A stretch of 64,000 bases of DNA from Bacteroidota bacterium (GTDB lineage Bacteria; Bacteroidota; Bacteroidia; Chitinophagales; Chitinophagaceae). The notes beneath the pieces are model-generated. The model saw only the letters and a program-made list of their open reading frames with translations, was not told the origin of the DNA and made no database searches. The stretch lies in assembly GCA_947452555.1 (NCBI GenBank), contig CANGDH010000002.1, forward strand, positions 1-64,000. Reading direction: 5' to 3'. The position numbers were made by a program, and so were the translations under genes. This document shows, in pieces, positions 32,598 through 40,604 of the stretch. The first letter of the stretch is position 1, and the number at the start of each line of letters is the position of its first letter.

Positions 32598-33356
32598 ATG
32601 GAAGTACATCACCCACACCACCCTACCCATAAAAAGAAATGGTCTGAATACATTATTGAATTCGTAATGTTATTCACGGCTGTTACCTTAGGATTTTTTG
32701 CAGAAAATATTAGAGAAAGCATTGCAGAGAAGCATAAGAAAGAAGAACTATTAGAAGCTGTTGTACGAGATTTTAAAATTGATAAGTCAGAAATACAATT
32801 GCATCGAAAAATGGTTCAACGTAGAATTGACGAGTGTGGAAGATTTACAAAATTTTTGCAAATGGATTACAAGAAGGTTAATAAAATTGAATTTTATCGA
32901 TCTGCAATGTGGTATTTGGAAAACAAAGGAATGATACTAAATGAAAAAGCTAGAAATGATGCAGAGGGAAAAGGGTATTTTACAAATTACAAAAATGGAG
33001 AATTAGCAAATATTCTTAACAAATACAACTACCATTTTAATGATTACAAAGAAATGAACTTGGGCGTATTAGAATCTTCTAAAAAATACACAACTGTCAC
33101 TATCAATGACGTACTTGATTATAAGCTTATTCAAAAGGCAGATTTTGCCTGGTATCCTAATGCTAAAACTAATGATAAAGATTTTCAGGGAAACTTGAGC
33201 GCACCGGTCAATATAGAAATTGTAAAAAAAATTGTATTTGATGCTTGGATGAAAAGAATTTTATTACAAGGAGAGCTTGCTGCTTTTGACTCCATGGATG
33301 TCTATGCAAATAAAGCAATTGCGCTATTACATTCTGAGAACAAAGAACTTGATTAG
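32598..33356 (+). CDS. His-rich single-helix membrane protein, paralog 2
   Basis: 252 aa. MEVHHPHHPTHKKKWSEY, transmembrane helix (IIEFVMLFTAVTLGFFAENI), then helical part with DAEGKGYFTNYKN and closing VYANKAIALLHSEN. Differs from paralog 1 mainly in the middle. N-terminal codons and upstream DNA are nearly the same, which points to a recent duplication with the promoter. Confidence 0.75.
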   Translation: MEVHHPHHPTHKKKWSEYIIEFVMLFTAVTLGFFAENIRESIAEKHKKEELLEAVVRDFKIDKSEIQLHRKMVQRRIDECGRFTKFLQMDYKKVNKIEFYRSAMWYLENKGMILNEKARNDAEGKGYFTNYKNGELANILNKYNYHFNDYKEMNLGVLESSKKYTTVTINDVLDYKLIQKADFAWYPNAKTNDKDFQGNLSAPVNIEIVKKIVFDAWMKRILLQGELAAFDSMDVYANKAIALLHSENKELD

Positions 33357-33500
33357 GAATAACAGCTTGGGCTAATTTCAGTTTGAGCTTTTAATTTTAT
33401 TCCTTAGTCCAATACTCCCATACCTTACTTATTGGAGCATTAATAATTGTTTGTACAGTTATTAAATTCATTTATTAAAAATATATAATAAATTTGAACT

Positions 33501-34067
33501 ATGCCAAGCCACAAAGATATTTTTGAAATTATGAAGTCAGGAGAGGAGGTTCGTCAGGACCATCCTCAATATGGACAATTTATGGAAGTAGTTGCCAGCA
33601 CTATAAAACTTACTGCAGCTTTAAATGTATCCGAAGATGTTAGTCAGGTAAGGGAGCTGCTAAGTGAAATCATCGGCAGTAAAATTGACGAGAGTACCGC
33701 CGTCTTTGCTCCATTTTACATCAACTTTGGCAAACACACTACAATTGGTAAAAATGTATTTATTAATCACGCATGTTCTTTTTTAGATTTAGGCGGGATA
33801 ACTATTGAAGACGATGTTTTAATTGGCCCCAAAGTAAATTTAATTACTGAAAACCATCCAATTAATCCCGCTAATAGAAAAACATTAATTTGCAAACCTA
33901 TTGTATTAAAAAGAAATGCATGGATTGGTGCAGCAGCTACTATTTTACCAGGAGTAACTATAGGAGAAAATGCAGTGGTAGCAGCAGGTTCAGTAGTTAC
34001 CAAGAACGTCCCAGGGAATACGATTGTTGCAGGGGTACCTGCAAAGCATGTAAAAGATATTGCTTAA
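33501..34067 (+). CDS. Sugar O-acetyltransferase-like left-handed beta-helix protein
   Basis: 188 aa, MaaT/LacA/NodL type. The hexapeptide-repeat helix is visible from [20 protein letters not shown] to [20 protein letters not shown], with the closing VPAKHVKDI. The conserved histidine region is near [20 protein letters not shown]. The substrate is an acyl acceptor such as a sugar. Upstream of the amidase-like gene and possibly cotranscribed. Confidence 0.9.
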   Translation: MPSHKDIFEIMKSGEEVRQDHPQYGQFMEVVASTIKLTAALNVSEDVSQVRELLSEIIGSKIDESTAVFAPFYINFGKHTTIGKNVFINHACSFLDLGGITIEDDVLIGPKVNLITENHPINPANRKTLICKPIVLKRNAWIGAAATILPGVTIGENAVVAAGSVVTKNVPGNTIVAGVPAKHVKDIA

Positions 34068-34122
34068 AATTTTGAGACTAATAAAAATTACTCTGGATTA
34101 TAATAAAATCAACAAACATCAA

Positions 34123-35121
34123 ATGAAATATATTTTCTTAATGCTGTCATCCATCCTCTCCTTCGTAGCTAATGCACAAGGTCATAAAAGAGTCAACTTT
34201 ACCCCTAGTACTTATTTCTCTTTTTTTTCTGCCGATACTAAACCTTCTCTAATTATATTGCCTGGCGATACTATATATACAAGCTCTACAGATTGTGATG
34301 GTTTTGACAAATACGGCACTAAGCGTTCCATTGGAGCTGCAGAAAATCCATTAACAGGCCCGTTTTATATAGAAGGTGCAGAGGAAGGGGATGTTTTGAA
34401 AATAACTTTTACTGACATGAAATTTAGTAGAAATACAGCATTGTGTTTGCCCTACTTTCATGAGCGCAGTATGCCATCTTCTATTACAGACATTACTAAA
34501 AACAATCTAACTCCAATAGTTTGGGACTTAGATTTAAAAAGAAATAAAGCAAAGTTGCAAGCTCTTTCGGCTAATTTAAAAAACTTTGAGGTAGTTATAA
34601 ATCCCTTTCTTGGTTGTGTGGGTTTAGCAGCTCCAAAAGGGCAAGAGGTGGGGACTGGCGATTCGGGGCCTTTTGGGGGCAATATGGACTTTAATAGAGT
34701 TACAAGACATGCCTCGGTTTATCTTCCTGTGTACAATGAAGGAGGCCTTTTGTATTTGGGAGATGGTCATGCCGCGCAAGGAGATGGGGAACTCAATTGG
34801 ATGGCACTAGAAACCTCACTAGACTATGCTTTCACCGTTAAACTTATTAAAAGTCCTTCCAAAATATTAGCTTACCCAAGAATTGAAGATGCTACTTATA
34901 TTATGTCAGTTGGAATGGATGCCACACTTGACAATTCATTAAAAATTGCAACAAAAGGCTTGTTGGAGTGGTTACAAGAAGACTATAATTTAACCATTGA
35001 GGAGGCAACACAAGTAATGGGGTCTTCTATTGAATATAAAATAGCAGAAATTGTAGATCCTAAAGTGGAAGTGGTGGCTATGATTAAAAAATCTGTTCTA
35101 AAACAGATTAAAAAAAACTAA
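34123..35121 (+). CDS. Exported acetamidase/formamidase family protein
   Basis: 332 aa from ATG 34123, which begins the signal peptide MKYIFLMLSSILSFVANA; the longer start at 34060 overlaps the upstream gene and has no signal. Family features: PGDTIYTSSTDCDGFDKYG, NPFLGCVGLAAPKGQ, GNMDFNRV and YLPVYNEGGLLYLGDGHAAQ with GDGE, as in FmdA_AmdA. Hydrolyses short amides in known members. Export is unusual for the family but frequent in Bacteroidota homologs. Confidence 0.9.
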   Translation: MKYIFLMLSSILSFVANAQGHKRVNFTPSTYFSFFSADTKPSLIILPGDTIYTSSTDCDGFDKYGTKRSIGAAENPLTGPFYIEGAEEGDVLKITFTDMKFSRNTALCLPYFHERSMPSSITDITKNNLTPIVWDLDLKRNKAKLQALSANLKNFEVVINPFLGCVGLAAPKGQEVGTGDSGPFGGNMDFNRVTRHASVYLPVYNEGGLLYLGDGHAAQGDGELNWMALETSLDYAFTVKLIKSPSKILAYPRIEDATYIMSVGMDATLDNSLKIATKGLLEWLQEDYNLTIEEATQVMGSSIEYKIAEIVDPKVEVVAMIKKSVLKQIKKN

Positions 35122-35176
35122 AGTAAAATTATTAAATAACCCATTTTACATTTGACTAAATTATTGAAAACAAATT

Positions 35177-35908
35177 ATGGAAGTACATCATCCTCATCAC
35201 CCTACACATAAAAAGAAATGGTCTGAATACATTATTGAATTTGTAATGTTATTCACTGCTGTTACACTTGGGTTCTTTGCTGAAAATATTAGAGAAAGTA
35301 TAGCAGAGCAACATAAGAAAAAAGAAACACTTGAGTCGGTGGCAATTGACTTTGAAAAAGATATTAAACAACTAGAATTTCATAAAAATTTCGATTTAGA
35401 TAAAATAAAAATATGTGATAGTTTAGATTCCCTAATTGATATTAATCCTGAAAAAATTGACCAAAAATTATACTATAGATTAATTAACAATTATTATATG
35501 TCTTGGAAATTTAATTCTAATAATAGAAGTAGAATTGAATCAGAAGCGAAAGGATATTTTTCAAATGAAAACAACTCAGAACTAGCAACATACATTTCAA
35601 AATATACATTTCATCTTACCGACTACAATGACAATACTGTCATTGAACAAGAAAACTATATGAATTTTTATAAAAATGAAAACATGAGAAGATTTGTGGA
35701 CGTTTCTTTACAGCGGGTCGCAAGTAGATATCCCAGAGTTGACATAGAAAGCAAATTAGGCATTAAGCCAATAAGTGCAGAGTCTAAAGAGATACTAAGA
35801 TTTTATTTAAATGGTACCAGGGTTTTTAATGACATTGGACTATATAATATAGACTCTTTACAATTTTATGCAAATAAAGCCATTGCTATTATTCGCAAAG
35901 AAAAATAA
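35177..35908 (+). CDS. His-rich single-helix membrane protein, paralog 3
   Basis: 243 aa. MEVHHPHHPTHKKKWSEY and IIEFVMLFTAVTLGFFAENI identical to paralog 2, then EAKGYFSNENNSELAT and closing FYANKAIAIIRKEK. Convergent with the SCO1 gene, 9 bp apart, which places it beside the copper-linked operon. Confidence 0.75.
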   Translation: MEVHHPHHPTHKKKWSEYIIEFVMLFTAVTLGFFAENIRESIAEQHKKKETLESVAIDFEKDIKQLEFHKNFDLDKIKICDSLDSLIDINPEKIDQKLYYRLINNYYMSWKFNSNNRSRIESEAKGYFSNENNSELATYISKYTFHLTDYNDNTVIEQENYMNFYKNENMRRFVDVSLQRVASRYPRVDIESKLGIKPISAESKEILRFYLNGTRVFNDIGLYNIDSLQFYANKAIAIIRKEK

Positions 35909-35917
35909 CAATAGTGC

Positions 35918-36568
35918 TTATTCTTCTTTTTCTAGAATTGTTATATCTCCTAATACCCTAGTTATATCATCCGAATTAGTGGCATTATATACGCCCCTAA
36001 TTCGTTTTTGTTTATCTATTAAATACATTTTATCTGTATGTATGAATGAACTGGTGTCACTTAACTTATTATTGTCTGCATAAAACGAAGCCCTTCCTAT
36101 AGCATAAATAGTTGATTTGTCCCCCGTTAATAAATGCCACTTATTGGGGTTAATATTGTTTTGCTCTCCATATACTTTCAACTTATTTACCGAGTCCACC
36201 CATGGCATCACTGAAAATGATACAATTTCAACATCCTGCATATTAGCAATGCTATCCTGTATTATTTTAAAGCATCTTGTCATTTTAGGACAGATACTTG
36301 GACAGGTAGTAAAGAAGAAATTGGCAATATATATTTTACCTGTTAGCGAATCTGAACCGAATTTATTCCCTGTTTGATCCTTTAAGTTGAAATAGGCAAT
36401 TTGATGTCCATTCTCCGAAGTCCAAGTAGGAGATAGGTCTTGTGTATTATAATAAGGTAAGCTTTCATTATTTGAAAATATATTACAACTCGATATATTA
36501 AAAATGAAAAACAATGCTAACAACTTAACGAGCAACGGGCATGCAATCCTTCGCAGATAAAGCACCAT
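35918..36568 (-). CDS. SCO1/SenC-family copper chaperone-like lipoprotein
   Basis: 216 aa. Lipobox ISSC (C28), thioredoxin-like fold, copper-binding CPSIC (C89, C93) and distal histidine H177 (SSFIHTDKMYLID). SCO proteins deliver copper or reduce thiols for oxidase assembly. The start overlaps the MORN-protein gene by 44 bp. It is the last gene of an operon with the multicopper oxidase. Confidence 0.93.
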   Translation of the reverse strand: MVLYLRRIACPLLVKLLALFFIFNISSCNIFSNNESLPYYNTQDLSPTWTSENGHQIAYFNLKDQTGNKFGSDSLTGKIYIANFFFTTCPSICPKMTRCFKIIQDSIANMQDVEIVSFSVMPWVDSVNKLKVYGEQNNINPNKWHLLTGDKSTIYAIGRASFYADNNKLSDTSSFIHTDKMYLIDKQKRIRGVYNATNSDDITRVLGDITILEKEE

Positions 36569-37082
36569 ATATTTTTTTATTTTTCACTGTATAATTAGAA
36601 ATTATGTTCCCGGTGGAATCCCATATCCTTTGAGCTCCTTCTTCTACGCCATTTGAATAATTTTTTTCTTCTTGGACTTTACCAAAATGAAAATAAACAA
36701 TTTGTTGCCCATCATATTTATCATGATTGTAATTAAATAAATACCTTAAATTTCCATTTGGCCACCATTGTTTGAAAATACCTTGCTTTTCCCCATTAGA
36801 AAAATTTCTTTCCACTAACTTTTCACCAGTATTATAAAATCCTATGGCCAAACCTTGCTCTTTCCCATTTATAATTGGAAGCCTATAAACTACGCTACCG
36901 TCCTTTTCAATTTCAATCATTTGTCCATTAAATACTTGATTCTTATATTTCCAACCATCATCAGTTTTTAAAAGTAAACTGTCATTGTTTTTTACTTCCA
37001 CTAGCGGAAGTCCATTGGTGCAATTGCATGCCACCATTAGTATAGCGCATGTATTTAAAAAAACAACTGTACAAAGTTTCAA
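36525..37082 (-). CDS. MORN-repeat (YwqK-like) lipoprotein
   Basis: 185 aa with lipobox VAC at residue 19. MORN-like repeats of the type GEKLVERNFSNGEKQGIFKQ and GNLRYLFNYNHDKYDGQQIV are visible three times between 65 and 160. In Bacteroidota such proteins are annotated as YwqK-type antitoxins, but a toxin partner is not seen here. Its location between an oxidase and SCO1 suggests an envelope role in that pathway. Confidence 0.82.
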   Translation of the reverse strand: MKLCTVVFLNTCAILMVACNCTNGLPLVEVKNNDSLLLKTDDGWKYKNQVFNGQMIEIEKDGSVVYRLPIINGKEQGLAIGFYNTGEKLVERNFSNGEKQGIFKQWWPNGNLRYLFNYNHDKYDGQQIVYFHFGKVQEEKNYSNGVEEGAQRIWDSTGNIISNYTVKNKKIYGALSAKDCMPVAR

Positions 37083-37158
37083 TAGTATTTTATATTAAAT
37101 GTTATGCTATCGCAATTATAAATTATAAATTACAATAGTACTATTATATTTCAGGATC

Positions 37159-38622
37159 TTATTTTACTATAAATTGGCCCATCATGCCGCCATCCTCGTG
37201 ATTTGAAAAATGGCAATGGTACATGTATGGATTAACTGCATCCGAAAAATCATCAAATTTTGCAATCACAGTAACCGTCTCGCCTAATGGCACGTATACG
37301 GTATCCTTCCAGCCTGATTCATGTTCACCAACAGTTCCAGAACTTCGTGCTATAATTTTAAATTGTACATCATGCACATGAAAAGAATGTCCAAATATAT
37401 TATTGTTTACAATGGTCCATTTCTCAATTGCATCTAATTTGATAGTTTGGTTAATACTTGTAAAGCCATAGGTATTATTGTCAAATGTAAAAGCAGCACC
37501 AGCTTGACCCCCAGTAATATTGATGGTTCTACTATTGGTCACATCCGCATTTGTCCAATACACATTACTAGCTAACTTACTAGGCAAACTAGTGATTGCA
37601 CTTGCAGTAGTTGCGCCAACTTTTATATGTAATAAATTAAAATCCTTGTTATTTAATAAACTCCCAAAATCACCAGCAGTAGCCGGTTCAGCACCTGGGA
37701 ATCCAAATTTTTGCCCCGTATTATACGCTTTTAAATCAATGGTACTAGCTAATGCATCATTACCAAGATTTACTAAAATTTCAACTCGCTCACCTGGCAT
37801 TATTTTTACTCTGTTGGTTGTAATAGGTGCATTTAATAAGCCCCCATCATTTCCAATGATACTAAATGTCCTATTATCACTTAATCCTATATCATAACCT
37901 CTCTCAATTTCTGCATTCAATAATCTTAATCTTACATACTGTTTTGGTAAAGTTACTTGTGCGTTCATGGTCCCATTAGCTAATAAATAATCACCATAAG
38001 CACCACTAATATCAATCGAATTGTCTGTATTAAATCTTCTACTAGAAAATACCAAAGGAATATCGTCAGTTCCATAGGTTCTTGGTAATGCCAATGCCGA
38101 TTCTGCTGGATCTTTAATTATGATGAACCCACCTGCACCTTTAGCGAGTTGCTCATAGGTTTTCATATGAAGATGTGGATGATACCAGAAGGTTCCTGCG
38201 TTGTTTTTTATTTTAAAATTGGGTGACCAAGTTCCGCCAGCATCAATTATTTGATGTGGACCACCATCCATGACTGCAGGAATATGAAATCCATGCCAAT
38301 GCACTGTTGTTTGATCCGTTAAATTATTAGTAACATTTATCTTAACATCATCTCCTTGGTTCATAATGAGCGTTGGACCCCAGAAACTATTGCCATTATA
38401 TCCGTAGGTAGCAGTTGCTGCCCCTGTTTTAAATTGCTTGGTAGCTTTAGCAAGTGTTAAGTTAAAATTAGTCCCTGTGATTGAAGGCGGAACAAAAAGG
38501 TCATTATATTCGCCACTAGTAGTTACCGTTGCGGCAGTGCTCGTAGTTTGACTCGATTTATTGCAAGAAATAGTAATAATAGACAATAAAAGGCATCCTA
38601 AGATAATTTTACTCAACTTCAT
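37159..38622 (-). CDS. Multicopper oxidase, lipoprotein
   Basis: 487 aa. Lipoprotein signal (ISC at 20). Type 1-3 copper ligands: HWHGFH (108-113), HPHLH (148-152), HSFHVH in the third domain, and C-terminal HCHFSNHEDGGMMG. Member of the laccase/CueO-like family. It could oxidise Cu(I) or organic or metal substrates in the envelope. It is first in the operon, with an ECF-type promoter motif at 38641-38671 directed at it. Confidence 0.95.
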   Translation of the reverse strand: MKLSKIILGCLLLSIITISCNKSSQTTSTAATVTTSGEYNDLFVPPSITGTNFNLTLAKATKQFKTGAATATYGYNGNSFWGPTLIMNQGDDVKINVTNNLTDQTTVHWHGFHIPAVMDGGPHQIIDAGGTWSPNFKIKNNAGTFWYHPHLHMKTYEQLAKGAGGFIIIKDPAESALALPRTYGTDDIPLVFSSRRFNTDNSIDISGAYGDYLLANGTMNAQVTLPKQYVRLRLLNAEIERGYDIGLSDNRTFSIIGNDGGLLNAPITTNRVKIMPGERVEILVNLGNDALASTIDLKAYNTGQKFGFPGAEPATAGDFGSLLNNKDFNLLHIKVGATTASAITSLPSKLASNVYWTNADVTNSRTINITGGQAGAAFTFDNNTYGFTSINQTIKLDAIEKWTIVNNNIFGHSFHVHDVQFKIIARSSGTVGEHESGWKDTVYVPLGETVTVIAKFDDFSDAVNPYMYHCHFSNHEDGGMMGQFIVK

Positions 38623-38640
38623 TTAAATAGATTTAACTAT

Positions 38641-38671
38641 TAGATGTTCCCTATTATGTTTTCCTTCGGTA
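38641..38671 (-). promoter_or_regulatory. ECF-type promoter motif of the oxidase operon
   Basis: Minus strand: TACCGAAGGAA (38661-38671), 12 nt, AACATCTA (38641-38648). It is a mirror image of 38699-38729, and GGAA-N16-TCTA fits -35/-10 elements of ECF sigma factors. The oxidase starts 19 bp downstream. Confidence 0.75.
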
Positions 38672-38698
38672 GTATAGGAAAAAATTTATTTTAATAAT

Positions 38699-38729
38699 TA
38701 CCGAAGGAATTGAATAGCTTAAACATCTA
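38699..38729 (+). promoter_or_regulatory. ECF-type promoter motif of the sigma operon
   Basis: TACCGAAGGAA (38699-38709), 12 nt, AACATCTA (38722-38729), identical to the motif facing the oxidase. The sigma gene starts 13 bp later, so its own product may drive it. A weaker third candidate, GAAGGA-N16-CATCTA, lies at 40131-40158 ahead of the Spy-like gene. Confidence 0.75.
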
Positions 38730-38742
38730 TTATAAGTAGATT

Positions 38743-39306
38743 TTGATTGAAAAAGAACTCATATCAAGTTTGAAGCTTGGCGAAGAGCCTGCTTTTAAGT
38801 CACTGGTAGAAAACTATCAGGACAGGGTGTATTATAGTGTCCTTAATATATTGCATAATGCAGAAGAGGCAGAAGATACTACACAAGAAACTTTTATTCA
38901 AGTATTTGAATCAATAAAAGGCTTTAAAGAGGAGTCCAGCTTAGCTACCTGGATCTATAGAATTGCAGTAAGAAAGGCATTGGAGAAAATACGGAAACAA
39001 AAAAATAGGAAACGTATTAATGCAATTGTGCCTTGGTGGATGCCTTCTGAAGAAAAAAGTATTGATGCCGCATATTTGAATCCCGGGATTAGTATTGAAA
39101 ATAAAGAGAAAGCATCTATTATTTTAAAAGCGATAAGCCAATTACCTAATAACCAAAGAATTGCTTTTACATTAATACGGGTGCAAGGAATGAAACATGA
39201 GGAAGTGAGTGAGATAATGCAATTGAGTATAAAAGCAATTGAATCACTTTTAAGCAGGGCTAGAGAAAATTTAAAAAGTAAATTAAATTTCTACTATAAT
39301 TCATAA
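38743..39306 (+). CDS. ECF RNA polymerase sigma factor
   Basis: 187 aa from TTG 38743, which the family pattern supports (MIEKELISSLKLGEEPAFKS). Region 2 YQDRVYYSVLNIL...AEDTTQETFIQVFESI and region 4 LPNNQRIAFTLIRVQGMKHEEVSEIMQLSIKAIESLLSRA are clear (cited in parts; each segment under 20 residues is continuous). The gene diverges from the oxidase operon and is followed by anti-sigma and Spy-like genes, so it is probably an envelope- or metal-stress sigma. Confidence 0.95.
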   Translation: MIEKELISSLKLGEEPAFKSLVENYQDRVYYSVLNILHNAEEAEDTTQETFIQVFESIKGFKEESSLATWIYRIAVRKALEKIRKQKNRKRINAIVPWWMPSEEKSIDAAYLNPGISIENKEKASIILKAISQLPNNQRIAFTLIRVQGMKHEEVSEIMQLSIKAIESLLSRARENLKSKLNFYYNS

Positions 39307-39316
39307 ATATATTAAT

Positions 39317-39610
39317 ATGAAAAATTTAACAGACGATCAACTAGAGCAAGATTTGAAAATTTTTTCAACCATGAAAGAGATTGGCGTGAGTGATTTTTTC
39401 TATACTAGACTGAAAGTGAAGATGGAAAACGATTCTAGATCTAATCATATAGCCACTCCTGTTAAAGCTCTTTTTGTAATTTGTACGTTAACCTTGTTTT
39501 TATTTTTAAACAGTCTGCTACTTCAAAAAAACGCAAATATAGTTACTGCTAATACGAGTAATGAAATTGAGGTGTTAGCTGCATCATATGATCAAACTAT
39601 TTCAAATTAA
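39317..39610 (+). CDS. Putative anti-sigma membrane protein
   Basis: 97 aa, one transmembrane helix (ALFVICTLTLFLFLNSLLL, about 54-72) with a cytoplasmic N-terminus (KNLTDDQLEQDLKIFSTMKE) and a short outer tail. It starts 10 bp after the sigma gene. Position, size and topology fit an anti-sigma; no known anti-sigma family motif is seen. Confidence 0.65.
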   Translation: MKNLTDDQLEQDLKIFSTMKEIGVSDFFYTRLKVKMENDSRSNHIATPVKALFVICTLTLFLFLNSLLLQKNANIVTANTSNEIEVLAASYDQTISN

Positions 39611-39621
39611 AATATTTTATA

Positions 39622-40113
39622 ATGAAAAGTATATTAAATAACAAATTCGTTGCATGGCTTATAGCAATATTAATAATAGCTAATGTTGCCACACTTGTAT
39701 TTTTCTGGGTAGGCCATATCAAAAATCAAAGAGATAATTCTCCAAAAGAGTTCTTGGCTAAAAAGCTAAATTTTAACGAAATTCAAAAAAATGCCTATTT
39801 CGATTTAGCGAAAGCACATAATGAAAACGCAAAAATAATTAGGGATCAAATAAAAATTAATAAAGATCATTTTTTTCAACTCTTAAAATCCGATACGGTT
39901 ATTGACAGTTCCAGGAATAATGCCGCTTTACAAGTTAGTTTATCTATACAGTCTCTTGATATCCTCACTTTCGAACATTTTAAAAAAGTGAGGGCATTAT
40001 GTACAAAAGAGCAAAAGCCAATTTTTGATGAACTAATCCAAAAAATGGTCAATTCTGTAAACAACCCTCAGAGAGGATTTCAGCCATCTATAAAAGAAGA
40101 TACACGCCATTAA
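39622..40113 (+). CDS. Spy/CnrX-like periplasmic sensor protein
   Basis: 163 aa with an N-terminal anchor (AWLIAILIIANVATLVFFWV) and a helical hairpin domain of the LTxxQ type (KLNFNEIQKNAYFDLAKAHN, then LSIQSLDILTFEHFKKVRAL). Similar proteins (CnrX, Spy, CpxP) sense metal or misfolded envelope proteins upstream of ECF systems. Histidine residues are present but no set can be assigned to metal. Confidence 0.75.
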   Translation: MKSILNNKFVAWLIAILIIANVATLVFFWVGHIKNQRDNSPKEFLAKKLNFNEIQKNAYFDLAKAHNENAKIIRDQIKINKDHFFQLLKSDTVIDSSRNNAALQVSLSIQSLDILTFEHFKKVRALCTKEQKPIFDELIQKMVNSVNNPQRGFQPSIKEDTRH

Positions 40114-40130
40114 GATTAACAAGTTCTTAG

Positions 40131-40158
40131 GAAGGATTAGTCATCTTAAAGTCATCTA
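40131..40158 (+). promoter_or_regulatory. Possible third ECF-type promoter
   Basis: GAAGGA (40131-40136), 16 nt, CATCTA (40153-40158), similar to the pair at 38641-38729 but one nt longer in the spacer and with a less conserved -35 part. It lies 14 bp ahead of the Spy-like gene start. Confidence 0.4.
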
Positions 40159-40171
40159 ACTAATAAAAAAT

Positions 40172-40564
40172 ATGAAAAAAATATTAAGCGTCTTATTATT
40201 ATTATTTGCTGTATTTACCGCCAATGCACAAATGCCAGGAGCTCCTCCCAGTAGTGAAGAAAGATTAAAAAGAACCAAGGAAATACTTAGTAAAGAATTA
40301 CAATTAAATGCTGCTCAAATAAATAAAACGGTTGAAGCATTTAACAACTTTTTTAAAAAAGTGGATCAATTAGTAAAAGGAACTCCTCCTCCACCTAATG
40401 CAAGTCAAATAAATCAAATTGAAAAATTTGAAAAAGACAGAGATCAGCAAGTGATTTCGATACTTAATGAAAATCAAGTAAAACGATATAAAGAAATCGT
40501 TTTGAAAATGAGACCGCCTAAGCCAGGGCAAGGGAACCAACAAGGTCCACCTCCACAGAAATAA
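40172..40564 (+). CDS. Secreted Spy-like protein with proline-rich ends
   Basis: 130 aa with signal peptide (MKKILSVLLLLFAVFTANA, cleavage before Q), a helical LTxxQ-like core (ELQLNAAQINKTVEAFNNFF, QVKRYKEIVLK) and Pro/Gln-rich segments (MPGAPPSS and PPKPGQGNQQGPPPQK). A periplasmic chaperone- or metal-sensor-like role is inferred from the family. Same direction as the sigma operon. Confidence 0.75.
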   Translation: MKKILSVLLLLFAVFTANAQMPGAPPSSEERLKRTKEILSKELQLNAAQINKTVEAFNNFFKKVDQLVKGTPPPPNASQINQIEKFEKDRDQQVISILNENQVKRYKEIVLKMRPPKPGQGNQQGPPPQK

Positions 40565-40604
40565 TAATTTTATACCTTTTTTTAAACTTAAATACTTCAA
40601 TCCA

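Noticed and set aside
36525..37082. Antitoxin role of the YwqK-like protein
   Set aside because: MORN repeats and a lipobox are visible, but no toxin gene lies beside it. The name is inherited from a broad family label.
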